Source of the DNA: an uncultured Pelagibacteraceae bacterium | GTDB taxonomy: Bacteria > Pseudomonadota > Alphaproteobacteria > Pelagibacterales > Pelagibacteraceae | DNA length: 64,000 bases | Direction: 5' to 3' | Assembly: GCA_902543245.1 (NCBI GenBank) | Contig: CACBXQ010000002.1 | Coordinates: 62,001 to 126,000 of the forward strand | Notes under the pieces: model-generated | Database searches by the model: none | Told to the model about the DNA's origin: nothing | The model's input: only the letters and a program-made list of their open reading frames with translations | Made by a program: the position numbers and the translations under genes | Shown: positions 45,140 to 53,730 of the stretch, piece after piece | Numbering within the stretch: the stretch's first letter is position 1 | Layout of the letters: every line of letters starts with the position of its first letter

Positions 45140-46197
45140 TTATCCAAGATTTCATCAAAACTTTTAAAATCTCCAATTTTAAAAATAATTGCATCTTTTT
45201 TTTTAAAACCATATTTTTCAGCATTATTTTTAAACCTTAATCTTGGCTCCATTATTGGTTCCAGTGATAATACAAAAGTACCCCAATGCATTCCTATTAC
45301 TTTTTTGCTTTTTAAATCTTTTGCTATACTCAATGCTTCTTCTGGATTTGTATGATATGATGATTTGTCTTTAATTGGTGATAATGGATAAAAATTATAT
45401 GCTCCAATATTAATTAATGTTAAATCTATAGGTCCATATTTATTACCTAAATCTTTATAAATATTACCAACTCCAGTATCACAAGCAAAAAGAATTTTTC
45501 TATTTTTATATTCAATTAAAAAATTACCCCAGAGTGTTTTATTAGTATCGGTCAAACTTCTTTTTGACCAATGGACTGCTGGCAAAAAAGTTACCTTTAA
45601 ATTTTCATTTATTTTAATTGAATCATACCAATCCATTTCGTTAACGTCATCATATCCATTTTTTGTAAAGTATTTTCCAAGTTTTAAAGGTAACATTACT
45701 TTAGCATCTTTAAATGGAAATCTTCTGATTGTTGTCATATCTTGATGATCATAATGATTATGTGTTAATAAAAATAAGTTTGTCTTTGGGATCTCCTTCA
45801 AATTTAAAGCGGGCTTTGTAAATCGTTTAGGTCCAAAAATTAAAGGCCCAGCGTTTTTTGAAAATACAGGATCTGTTATAATTGTGATGTCTCCCAACTT
45901 AATTAAAAAAGTTGCGTGACCAATCCAGCCTACGTAATCCTCATTTTTAAGTTTATCTAAATCAGATAATACCTTATCTTTTGGAACTACATGTTCTTCT
46001 GGAATTGTCATATCTAATTTTTTTTTTTCCTTATTAAATATTTTAAATGACCATTTAAAATTAGAATTTCTCTCTGGGGAACCCTCGGGATTTCTAAAAG
46101 TTCCATCTGGTAAATGATGATATGGTTTTTTTTCAGCAAATGACATTGTTGTTAAAATATTGAATATTATTGTAAATGCAACGAGGTATTTATACAT
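45136..46197 (-). CDS. Exported metallo-beta-lactamase-fold hydrolase (NAPE-PLD/UlaG-like)
   Basis: 353 residues. A signal peptide (MYKYLVAFTIIFNILTTMSFA) suggests export. The metal-binding motif LLTHNHYDHQDMTTI (HxHxDH variant HNHYDH) is present, with FLPAVHWSKRS, FACDTGVGN and GMHWGTFVLS supplying later ligands. The WIGHATFLIKLGDITIITDPVF block is typical of the RomA/NAPE-phospholipase-D-like branch. Substrate unknown; phospholipid or lactone hydrolysis is possible. It lies 19 bases after the PsiE-like gene on the same strand. Confidence 0.85.
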   Translation of the reverse strand: MYKYLVAFTIIFNILTTMSFAEKKPYHHLPDGTFRNPEGSPERNSNFKWSFKIFNKEKKKLDMTIPEEHVVPKDKVLSDLDKLKNEDYVGWIGHATFLIKLGDITIITDPVFSKNAGPLIFGPKRFTKPALNLKEIPKTNLFLLTHNHYDHQDMTTIRRFPFKDAKVMLPLKLGKYFTKNGYDDVNEMDWYDSIKINENLKVTFLPAVHWSKRSLTDTNKTLWGNFLIEYKNRKILFACDTGVGNIYKDLGNKYGPIDLTLINIGAYNFYPLSPIKDKSSYHTNPEEALSIAKDLKSKKVIGMHWGTFVLSLEPIMEPRLRFKNNAEKYGFKKKDAIIFKIGDFKSFDEILDN

Positions 46198-46216
46198 GTA
46201 TTTAAAAGGCTAGAGA

Positions 46217-46591
46217 CTATTTTTTCTTTTCAAGCCCAAGCTTTTTACTATGTCTTAATCTTAATATCACAATGGCAACTGCAATAAATACTATTGCCAA
46301 AGCTTCATACATTAATTGTGTTGCATCCATCTCTTTTCCTTGAAGAATTATAAATCTAGCAAGTGCGGTAATGGCTATAAAAAGTGGAAGTGTAATATTA
46401 ATTGACTGTTCTGCCCAAAAAACCCTTATCATTGCAAGTACCTCTAAGTACAGAAACATTAATAATAAATCCGCAAGACTAACACTGCCATTTTCAATCA
46501 TTGTTTTAACTTCCAAACCGATTGCAACGATTGTGCTAATTAAGATTAAAATTAACACAAGTAACTGTAAATTTTTTACGAATTTTTCCAT
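46217..46591 (-). CDS. PsiE-family membrane protein
   Basis: About 124 residues from the ATG at 46591 (MEKFVKNLQLL), with four membrane helices. LRLRHSKKLG at the end and FLYLEVLAMIRVFW in the middle fit the phosphate-starvation-inducible PsiE family. The frame extends to an ATG at 46642, which would overlap the divergent DUF6134 gene by 23 bases; the shorter form leaves 28 bases between them. Function of the family is unclear; phosphate control here is not shown. Confidence 0.72.
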   Translation of the reverse strand: MEKFVKNLQLLVLILILISTIVAIGLEVKTMIENGSVSLADLLLMFLYLEVLAMIRVFWAEQSINITLPLFIAITALARFIILQGKEMDATQLMYEALAIVFIAVAIVILRLRHSKKLGLEKKK

Positions 46592-46619
46592 TTTTTCAAA
46601 TATACTATAATCTATACTT

Positions 46620-47300
46620 ATGAGAATACTTTTATCAATCATAATAAGCTCTATAATTACGATTAATTCTCACGCTGATATAAATAATTATAAAAATCTC
46701 AATTTTATTGAAATGGATGTTATTCATAATGATAAGATTGTTGGTTTCAACAATTTTTATTTTCAAAACCAAGGTGAAACCCTCATTGTTAAAAATGAAG
46801 TATTTTTTTCTATTTCAGTACTAGGAGTTGAAGTTTTTAAAGTGAAAAGTAATACAGAAGAAGAATATAGAAATAATCAGTTAATAAATTTTAAATCTAA
46901 AACTTTTCAGAATAAAAAAGAGAAATATGTAAGGATAAATTATAAAGAAGACGCTGGTAATTTTATCATAGAAGGGTCTTCTTATAATGGAGAAGTCTCT
47001 GCAGATACTCCCTTGGGAAATTGGTGGAATGCAGATATTTTGAAGGCTGATAAACAAATTAGTCCACTTTCAGGGAGTATTAAAAAGCAGGTTGTAAGCT
47101 TGATTGGAGATGAACAAATCCTCTTAAACGGAAATCTTTTTTCTACAAGTAAATATACAATAAAATCTAAAAATGAAAATTTATCAGATGATAAGAAACT
47201 AAATTTTGAAATTTGGATTGATAAAACTAGCAAAATAATTGTTAAAGTTGCCTATAATCGACTAGGCAACTGGGAATATAGAATAAAAAAATCTAATTAA
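46620..47300 (+). CDS. Exported DUF6134-like protein
   Basis: 226 residues. The signal peptide ([19 protein letters not shown]) predicts a periplasmic protein. The mature part is beta-rich with the pattern [31 protein letters not shown] and [11 protein letters not shown], resembling the DUF6134 family of exported proteins. No catalytic motif is visible. Its stop overlaps the convergent aceA stop by four bases (TTAA). Family call moderately sure, function unknown. Confidence 0.65.
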   Translation: MRILLSIIISSIITINSHADINNYKNLNFIEMDVIHNDKIVGFNNFYFQNQGETLIVKNEVFFSISVLGVEVFKVKSNTEEEYRNNQLINFKSKTFQNKKEKYVRINYKEDAGNFIIEGSSYNGEVSADTPLGNWWNADILKADKQISPLSGSIKKQVVSLIGDEQILLNGNLFSTSKYTIKSKNENLSDDKKLNFEIWIDKTSKIIVKVAYNRLGNWEYRIKKSN

Positions 47301-48574
47301 AACTGCTCTGATTCAGTTGAGTCCTTCATTGCAGTAGTGGAGCTTTTCCCTCCACTTATAGTATTAGATACCGAGTCAAAATATGAAGTTCCAACTTCCC
47401 TCTGGTGTTTAACACTAGTATAGCCATCTTTTTCTCTAGCAAACTCTTTATCTTGAATTTTAGAATATGCTGACATGCCTTCTGATTTATATTTTTCCGC
47501 TAATTCAAAAATTGCAATATTCTGAGCATGAAAACCAGCAAGAGTTATGAATTGAAATTTATATCCCATATCACTTATTTTTTGTTGGAAAGTTGCAATT
47601 TCACTGTCAGACAAATGTTTTTTCCAATTAAAAGATGGTGAACAATTATAAGCTAATAATTTTCCTGGAAACTTTGCTCTTATAGCGTCTGCAAACTTTT
47701 TAGCTTCTTCAAGGTTTGGAGTTGCTGTTTCACACCATATTAGATCTGCATATTCAGCATAAGCTAGTCCTCTTGATATCGCTTGTTCTATTCCTGGTTT
47801 AACATAATAAAAACCTTCAGGAGATCTTTCACCAGTTAAAAACGGTTTGTCATTTTCATCGTTATCATTTGTAATAAGTTTAGCAGCATTAGCATCCGTT
47901 CTTGCTAAGATTATAAGTGGCACATTAGCAATGTCTGCAGCCAATCTTGCAGATTTTAAATTTCTTACAGCTTGACCAGTTGGAACCAATACTTTTCCAC
48001 CCATATGACCACATTTTTTTTCACTCGCTAGCTGATCTTCAAAGTGAACACCTGCAGCACCTGCTTTTATAAACTTTTTTGTTAATTCAAAAACATTTAA
48101 TGGTCCACCAAATCCGGCTTCGCCATCAGCAATTATTGGTAACATATAATCAACTCTATTTTCAGATTTCATATCACCATCTGTAATTTCCATATGTTGA
48201 ATTTGATCAGCTCTTATTAAAGCATTATTCATTGACTCAACTAATTTTGGAGCACTATCATAAGGATATAAAGACTGATCAGGATACATCTCCCCTGCAC
48301 TGTTAGCATCTGCTGCTACTTGCCATCCACTTAGATAAATAGCTTTTAAACCTGCCTTTGCGTGCTGAACTGCATGATTTCCTGATAAAGAACCTAAAGT
48401 ATTTACATAGTTCTCGGTGTTTAGTAATTCCCATAGTTTCTCTGATTGATTTTTACACATTGAGTATTCAATTTTAATTGAACCTCTTAATCTCTCTACC
48501 TCTTCAGGTGTATAATCTCTTTTAATTCCTGCAAATCTTTTTAAGTCGTAAGATACTTTTTTTTCTGAACTCAT
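47297..48574 (-). CDS. aceA: Isocitrate lyase
   Basis: About 425 residues. The catalytic signature [11 protein letters not shown] lies near residues 188-198. [13 protein letters not shown] (metal binding), [13 protein letters not shown] and [16 protein letters not shown] are also conserved. It splits isocitrate to glyoxylate and succinate in the glyoxylate shunt, giving growth on C2 units. A strong ribosome binding site AGGGAGG (48579-48585, minus sense) lies six bases before the ATG at 48574; an adjacent ATG at 48577 would be too close. Upstream lie a 55-residue ORF and a cluster of TTTACAA boxes next to a RamB-type regulator. Confidence 0.97.
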   Translation of the reverse strand: MSSEKKVSYDLKRFAGIKRDYTPEEVERLRGSIKIEYSMCKNQSEKLWELLNTENYVNTLGSLSGNHAVQHAKAGLKAIYLSGWQVAADANSAGEMYPDQSLYPYDSAPKLVESMNNALIRADQIQHMEITDGDMKSENRVDYMLPIIADGEAGFGGPLNVFELTKKFIKAGAAGVHFEDQLASEKKCGHMGGKVLVPTGQAVRNLKSARLAADIANVPLIILARTDANAAKLITNDNDENDKPFLTGERSPEGFYYVKPGIEQAISRGLAYAEYADLIWCETATPNLEEAKKFADAIRAKFPGKLLAYNCSPSFNWKKHLSDSEIATFQQKISDMGYKFQFITLAGFHAQNIAIFELAEKYKSEGMSAYSKIQDKEFAREKDGYTSVKHQREVGTSYFDSVSNTISGGKSSTTAMKDSTESEQF

Positions 48575-48631
48575 CATTCCTCCCTATAGAATATTTAAGA
48601 TGTTTAAGAAAAGAAAAGCGGATAGAAGTAA

Positions 48632-48799
48632 TTAGTTTGAGTTATTATACTCGTTTGTAAACTCGTTCATTCCACTTGATCCCCAATCACAATGGTCATC
48701 TCTTAAGTATATCCCTGATTGGTTTTGATCGTTTTGGAACTCTTTAGATGCAATTTGAGACTTATTTTCTTGGTGTTTTTTATAAATTTTGTTGTTCAT
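48632..48799 (-). CDS. Small polar ORF (55 aa) upstream of aceA, unidentified
   Basis: ATG at 48799 opens 55 codons to a TAA at 48632-48634. The product is hydrophilic (MNNKIYKKHQ start, GIYLRDDHCDWGSSG middle), with no membrane helix or signal. It is co-oriented with aceA and ends 54-57 bases before it. A TATAAC at 48807-48812 (minus sense) lies only eight bases before the ATG, so any message from that promoter would be nearly leaderless. No family recognised; it may be a leader peptide, a small regulator, or not translated. The window's largest gap between clear genes (48578-48911) consists of this ORF plus the operator cluster. Confidence 0.4.
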   Translation of the reverse strand: MNNKIYKKHQENKSQIASKEFQNDQNQSGIYLRDDHCDWGSSGMNEFTNEYNNSN

Positions 48800-48813
48800 A
48801 ACTGAAGTTATAA

Positions 48814-48903
48814 TTTACAATATTTACAAAATCTACTATTTTATTAAAAATGCTTGTAAATCAATATAATTTATTGTAAACATTAATTTACAAAATTTAC
48901 AAA
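48814..48903. promoter_or_regulatory. Cluster of six TTTACAA boxes, predicted operator
   Basis: TTTACAA occurs at 48814, 48823, 48887 and 48896, and its complement TTGTAAA at 48854 and 48874. The first two and the last two are each spaced nine bases apart, and the inverted pair twenty bases apart. Read as AAATTTTGTAAA, the boxes resemble the RamB site of Corynebacterium (core TTTGCAAA) with C replaced by T. One pair lies against the aceA-side start and the other just upstream of the regulator ATG at 48912, fitting dual control and autoregulation. Inference from position and repetition. Confidence 0.6.
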
Positions 48904-48911
48904 TAGTTAAT

Positions 48912-50336
48912 ATGAGTCAAATAGATCTTAAAATTGGACCGAAATTAAAGTCATTTAGAAGGCAGATTGGAATTCAAGCTAATAGATTAGCGGAAAAACT
49001 TAATATTTCACCGAGTTATCTGACATTAATCGAAGGAGGAAAAAGAAAAATAGATGCAGATTTGCTGCTAAAATTTTGCCAAGAACTTAAAATTGAGCTT
49101 TCAGATATTACAAGTAAGTCAGATATAAATTTAGAGAATAATATATCTGAATTATTAGGAGATGAGCTTTTTGAAGATTTAGATATTCTCGGTCCAGAAG
49201 TTAAAGATTTGGTAAATACTAATCCTAAAATTGCTAAAGCTTTAATTAAATTAGGTGATAATTATAAGAAAAAGGACCATGATATAATTAACAGAGTAGA
49301 AAATTTATCTGGAAAAATAATTGACAGCAGAAAAGCTGCTTTTCCTGGTGAGGTTGTGTCAGATTTCCTACAGGTAAATAAAAACTATTTTCCAAAATTA
49401 GAAGAGTTTGCAAATTCAATTTTCGAAAAAGTTCAACAAAATAAAAGAACTAGATATATAGCTTTATGTGAATTTCTTAAATCAGAATATAAAATTAATG
49501 TAATAGATATTATTCCAGAGGAAGGAAAGCCTTTTTCAAAAATTTTTAAAAAAAAAAGTAAAGAACTTTTGCTATCAGATTATTTATCACTTGAAACTAA
49601 AAAACTTCATGCAGCTGCTCAAATTGCTCAGGAGGGAGCAGGTGAGGAAATTAATAACTATCTTTCATCATTTAAATTTCCATCCGAAGAATCAAGAAAA
49701 TTGACAAAAGTATCTTTATTAAATTATTGTGGAGCAGCAATTTTGATGCCTTACAAACTTTTTCATTCTGAATGTAAACAATTAAAGTATGATCTTGAGT
49801 TGTTACAAAATACATTTGCAACCTCTTTTGAACAAGTTGCACATAGAGTGACTTGTTTACAAGATCCTTCTTTACCAGGTATACCTTTTCATTTTTTAAG
49901 AGTTGATGTGGCAGGCAATATTTCAAAAAGATTCTCACTGTCAGGTATTGAAATACCAAGATATGGGGGTGCTTGCCCTAGATGGAATGTTTATTCAGCT
50001 TTTACAAGACCAGGTGTAATTCAGGCCGCAGTAAGCAAAATGACAAATGGTGAAAAATATGTTTGTATTGCAAGAACAGTTGAAAAAGGAGTAGGCAGAT
50101 TTGGAAAATCTAAAAGTATATTATCAATTGGTCTTGGTTGTGAAGCTAAGCATGCAAAAGATTTTGTTTATACTGAAAATATAGATTTATCTGATAAAAA
50201 AACAGAAATCCCAATCGGTGTTTCTTGCAGAACATGTGATAGGCTTGACTGCTCACAGAGAGCATTTCCACCACTTCACAAGAAATTTGATGTAGATATA
50301 AATAATAGAGGTGTATCGGTTTACGTAAATGAATAA
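48912..50336 (+). CDS. RamB/ScfR-type transcriptional regulator
   Basis: 474 residues. The N-terminal XRE helix-turn-helix is at about 9-62 (LKSFRRQIGIQANRLAEKL, PSYLTLIEGGKRK). The middle is the IrrE-like DUF955 region (KKLHAAAQIAQEG), without a clear HEXXH. The C-terminal DUF2083 part carries VSCRTCDRLDCSQRAFPPL with the conserved cysteines. This architecture defines the short-chain fatty acyl / acetate regulators (RamB, MccR, ScfR) that control aceA and related genes. It is divergent from aceA with repeated boxes between, strongly supporting control of the glyoxylate shunt. Confidence 0.9.
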   Translation: MSQIDLKIGPKLKSFRRQIGIQANRLAEKLNISPSYLTLIEGGKRKIDADLLLKFCQELKIELSDITSKSDINLENNISELLGDELFEDLDILGPEVKDLVNTNPKIAKALIKLGDNYKKKDHDIINRVENLSGKIIDSRKAAFPGEVVSDFLQVNKNYFPKLEEFANSIFEKVQQNKRTRYIALCEFLKSEYKINVIDIIPEEGKPFSKIFKKKSKELLLSDYLSLETKKLHAAAQIAQEGAGEEINNYLSSFKFPSEESRKLTKVSLLNYCGAAILMPYKLFHSECKQLKYDLELLQNTFATSFEQVAHRVTCLQDPSLPGIPFHFLRVDVAGNISKRFSLSGIEIPRYGGACPRWNVYSAFTRPGVIQAAVSKMTNGEKYVCIARTVEKGVGRFGKSKSILSIGLGCEAKHAKDFVYTENIDLSDKKTEIPIGVSCRTCDRLDCSQRAFPPLHKKFDVDINNRGVSVYVNE

Positions 50337-50341
50337 GAGCT

Positions 50342-51535
50342 TCAAGTTTTACTCTTTGACCTCTCTTTAGCTAGTAAATTAGTCAAAGAATCCACCATAA
50401 TATCTGATGCTTTAAATATTTCTGAACTCTTAAATTCGTGAGTAACATTTTTTTCTGAGTTAGATTTATCTTCAATGATTATTCCTTCATCTGGGTTATT
50501 ATTTTTGATGTAAATCAATAATAACCATTGCTCATCATTTGATTCATCCCATTTAATAAAAATTTCACCTGTTTCAAACCTTCTATCTATACACCTGAAG
50601 ATCGACATTTTTCTGGTGATGTGCCGTTTATTAAGTTGAAAAACTAAACTATTGGCGCTTCTATAAAAACTTTCTAAACAAAACTCTACTTTTTGTCTTT
50701 CTATTCTATACTCTCTCTCTTTTTGTAGTAGATCTTCTCTATCATCTCCTTCTTTAACTTTAATTCCTAATGCCTCTACCCTTTCTCTAATTTTCTGATC
50801 TCTTATTTCTCTATATTTATCTTTTAGTTTTTCTATTCTCTGTTGAAGACTTCCATAGTCATCTCTTTTTTCTCTTAAGGAAATTTTTTCTAGTTTTTCA
50901 ATTTCTTTAATTTCTCTTATTCTAAATTTTTCAATTTGCTTTTCTATTTTTAATTCTTCTAAAAATTTTTTCTGTTTTTCAGCTTGCTCTTTCCTAATTA
51001 AGGCTTGTTCTTTTTTTAAAAATATTTTTATATCTTTTATTCTTTCCCTTTCTAATCTTTCTTCTTCTTTTAATTCTCTTTTTTTTGCTTCTAATAATAT
51101 CAATTGTTCTTTTTGTTTTTTTTCTCTTTCTATTTTTATGCTTTCTTGTTTTAGTATAGCTTTTTCAATCTTAATTCTTCTCTTCTCTTCAAGTCTAGTA
51201 TCTTTGTATTCTTGTATTTTAATAGATATAGAGTCGAAAAATTTTTGAATAAAGTTTTCTAAACTAAAATTAATATTTATCTTGAAATTAAGAGAAAAAT
51301 TTTCTTGGGCTACTGCAAGCTTTGATATTAAACTTTTATTTTTAGAAATAATTTTTATTTTATTTTTTTTATTTTTTATTTTTACTTTCGAAGTATTCTT
51401 AATTTTTCTTTTCTTAAATTTGCGAGATAAGTTTTTTTTCTTAACTCTTTTAAAATTAGACTTGATATTTGATTTTAATTTTTTTTTCTTAAAATTTTGC
51501 TTATTTTTTTTTGTTTTTTTTTTCTTTTTTTTCAT
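50342..51535 (-). CDS. Lysine-rich coiled-coil protein, unidentified
   Basis: About 397 residues from the ATG at 51535 (a GTG at 51538 is also possible). Three parts are visible: a basic arm with about 34 lysines in the first 73 residues, a long charged helix (about 110-285) of E/K/R/L with heptad-like spacing, and a compact C-terminal domain (about 285-397) with CLESFYRSANSLVFQLNK, CIDRRFETGEIFIKWDE and WLLLIYIKNN. No signal peptide or membrane helix. I do not recognise a family. The basic arm suggests binding to nucleic acid or an acidic surface. It lies between the regulator (convergent, five bases) and cfa. Confidence 0.8.
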   Translation of the reverse strand: MKKKKKKTKKNKQNFKKKKLKSNIKSNFKRVKKKNLSRKFKKRKIKNTSKVKIKNKKNKIKIISKNKSLISKLAVAQENFSLNFKININFSLENFIQKFFDSISIKIQEYKDTRLEEKRRIKIEKAILKQESIKIEREKKQKEQLILLEAKKRELKEEERLERERIKDIKIFLKKEQALIRKEQAEKQKKFLEELKIEKQIEKFRIREIKEIEKLEKISLREKRDDYGSLQQRIEKLKDKYREIRDQKIRERVEALGIKVKEGDDREDLLQKEREYRIERQKVEFCLESFYRSANSLVFQLNKRHITRKMSIFRCIDRRFETGEIFIKWDESNDEQWLLLIYIKNNNPDEGIIIEDKSNSEKNVTHEFKSSEIFKASDIMVDSLTNLLAKERSKSKT

Positions 51536-51568
51536 CACAAGTATCTATTTATTATTATCAATAATAAT

Positions 51569-52759
51569 TTAATAAATATAGTCTCTTGTATTAGGCGTAG
51601 ATGTTAATTTTTTGGATAATTGAAATTGATAAACAACAAGATCTCCCCATTTGAAACCATATTCACAGGAAGCTAAGTAAAATTCCCACATTCTCAAAAA
51701 TCTTTCATCAAACATTTCTAGCACTTTATCTTTGTTCGATAAAAATCTTTCTTTCCAATTTCTTAATGTATGCGAATAATGCAGTCTCAGAACTTCCATA
51801 TCTGACACAATTAGTCCAGACTGTTCAATCGGACCCATTACCTCACTTAAACTAGGCGTATAACCACCAGGAAATATATACTTTGTAATCCATGGTTGTG
51901 GGTCTCTTGGCTTATTTACTGATCCAATAGTATGAATTAAAGCAACACCATCATCATTTAAAAGATTTGCTACTTGATTAAAAAATTTATTATAAAATTT
52001 TCTTCCCACGTGCTCGAACATGCCTACACTTACAATTCTATCAAATTTTTGGTTAAGCTCTCTGTAGTCTGCTAATTTAAATTTTACCTGATTTTCTAAA
52101 TTTAGTTCTTTTGCTTTTTTATTACTAAATTCGTGTTGATTTTCAGACAATGTAATTCCCGTTACTTCACATTTAGACTGGTTGGCGATCTCCATACCTA
52201 AATAACCCCATCCGCTCCCAATATCTAAAACTGTTTGATTTTCTTTGAGATTTAATTTTTTTATCAAGTGATTGATTTTATTATTTTGTGCAGTTTCTAA
52301 AGTATCATTATCATTTTTAAAGTAAGCACATGAGTATTGTCTTTTTGGATCTAAAAACAGTTCATATAAATCATCAGAGATATCGTAATGATGTGCAACA
52401 TTTTCTTTAGACTTTTTTGCTAAGTTAAAATTTGTTAAATATCTAAATGTACCTTGTATTTTCTTTATAATGCTGTTTGCTAAATTTAAATTACCTCTAC
52501 CCATGTTAAAAAATATAATATCTAAAACATCTGTTAGGTTTCCATTTTCAATCTTAATTGTCCCATCTGTATAAGCCTCTCCAAAGTAAAGATCTGGATA
52601 ATACAAAAGTTTGTAATGTAATTTTTTATCTAGCAATTTTATACTCAATGATTTTTCGCTAAGATTCTCATTACCAATTTTATGAATTTTACCTGTTGCA
52701 TCTATAAGATTAAAACCCTTTTTTTTAATCAGTTTATTTAAAAAATTTACTAATAACAT
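51569..52759 (-). CDS. cfa: Cyclopropane-fatty-acyl-phospholipid synthase family methyltransferase
   Basis: 396 residues. The SAM-binding motif I is TVLDIGSGWGYLGMEIA (about 166-182), preceded by the family signature VAHHYDISDDLYELFLD and ending in the CFA-type C-terminus with WEFYLASCEYGFKWGDLVVYQ. The N-terminal lipid-binding domain is present. It methylates unsaturated acyl chains of membrane phospholipids, or a related substrate. The ATG follows the DapA-family stop directly (0-base junction), so the two are cotranscribed. Confidence 0.9.
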   Translation of the reverse strand: MLLVNFLNKLIKKKGFNLIDATGKIHKIGNENLSEKSLSIKLLDKKLHYKLLYYPDLYFGEAYTDGTIKIENGNLTDVLDIIFFNMGRGNLNLANSIIKKIQGTFRYLTNFNLAKKSKENVAHHYDISDDLYELFLDPKRQYSCAYFKNDNDTLETAQNNKINHLIKKLNLKENQTVLDIGSGWGYLGMEIANQSKCEVTGITLSENQHEFSNKKAKELNLENQVKFKLADYRELNQKFDRIVSVGMFEHVGRKFYNKFFNQVANLLNDDGVALIHTIGSVNKPRDPQPWITKYIFPGGYTPSLSEVMGPIEQSGLIVSDMEVLRLHYSHTLRNWKERFLSNKDKVLEMFDERFLRMWEFYLASCEYGFKWGDLVVYQFQLSKKLTSTPNTRDYIY

Positions 52760-53644
52760 TTATGCAGCCTCTTTTGTATCCATACTAAAATTACAATTTT
52801 TTAACTCATCCAATAGTTTAACTTCATCTTTTTGACTTAAAAGATTTAATGGTGGAATTAAATTTTTGTAAATTATATCTTTTTTAGAAAAAAAAGAGTG
52901 TAACCCAGATATTAAATTAAATTGATCAAAAACTTTTCTTACACTACATAATTTATCATTTTGTGTCTGCTGTCTTTTCTCAATAAAATCATCGAAAACT
53001 TTTCTAGAAAGTTTAGCTGTTACATTGCATGTGGCTGTGATAATTCCAGAGCACCCTATCTCAAGACCTTTTAAAAGTTTAAGCTCTGATCCTGGCAAAA
53101 CTGAAAAATTATTTATTTTTAACTTTTCAAATAAATTATAACTGCTATCTTTTACTCCAATAATTTGATTTGGAAACTTTCTGGCTAACTCTTCAACACA
53201 TTCAATTGTAAATTTATATCCAGATAATTTTTCAAAATTGTAAAGTATAATTTCACAATTAGGGATATTATTTATTATCTCAGAATAATATCTTAATACA
53301 TCTTTATCTGTATATTTATAATAAGCAGGTGGCATAATTAAAAACCTATTAAAACCTAAAGTGATTGATACCTTCATTAAATTTATTGTTTCATTAAGAG
53401 AATTTAGACCTGTGCCTAGAATAAATTGATTTTTAAAATTACTTTTTGAAAGTTCATTAATACAGTTTAGCTTTTCTGAAATTTGAATTAATTGTGATTG
53501 TCCTGTGCTACCAAAAAATACTACTCCATGACAACCTTGTTTTATTAAATTTTCCCCATGTTCAATCGTTTTTTTAACATTTAAACTAAGATCATCGTCA
53601 AAAATTGACATAGTCGCTGCATATATTCCATTAACTTTGCTCAT
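52760..53644 (-). CDS. DapA / N-acetylneuraminate lyase family protein
   Basis: 294 residues, class I aldolase TIM barrel. VVFFGSTGQSQLI matches the substrate-binding GTTGE-like loop but reads GSTGQ, ILYNFEKLSG carries the active Tyr, and IIGVKDSSYNLFEKL carries the Schiff-base Lys. The GSTGQ variant and pairing with cfa rather than lysine genes suggest it is not the housekeeping DapA; the true substrate may be another 2-keto acid or aldehyde. It starts 86 bases from the divergent GT9 gene. Confidence 0.82.
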   Translation of the reverse strand: MSKVNGIYAATMSIFDDDLSLNVKKTIEHGENLIKQGCHGVVFFGSTGQSQLIQISEKLNCINELSKSNFKNQFILGTGLNSLNETINLMKVSITLGFNRFLIMPPAYYKYTDKDVLRYYSEIINNIPNCEIILYNFEKLSGYKFTIECVEELARKFPNQIIGVKDSSYNLFEKLKINNFSVLPGSELKLLKGLEIGCSGIITATCNVTAKLSRKVFDDFIEKRQQTQNDKLCSVRKVFDQFNLISGLHSFFSKKDIIYKNLIPPLNLLSQKDEVKLLDELKNCNFSMDTKEAA

Positions 53645-53730
53645 CTTAATTTTTAATCCCTTAAAAATAATATAATAATGATAAAAATGAAACTCAAAAA
53701 AATGGGGTATAAATAAGCACTTAATCTTTT

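Noticed and set aside
48578..48911. Glycine riboswitch upstream of aceA, as described for malate synthase in SAR11
   Set aside because: The region is occupied by a small ORF and TTTACAA repeats. I could not find paired glycine aptamer stems or their conserved core bases.
53645..53730. tRNA or small RNA gene in the 86-base gap
   Set aside because: No cloverleaf arms or TTCRA loop could be found here or in the other gaps (21175-21263, 58153-58273).
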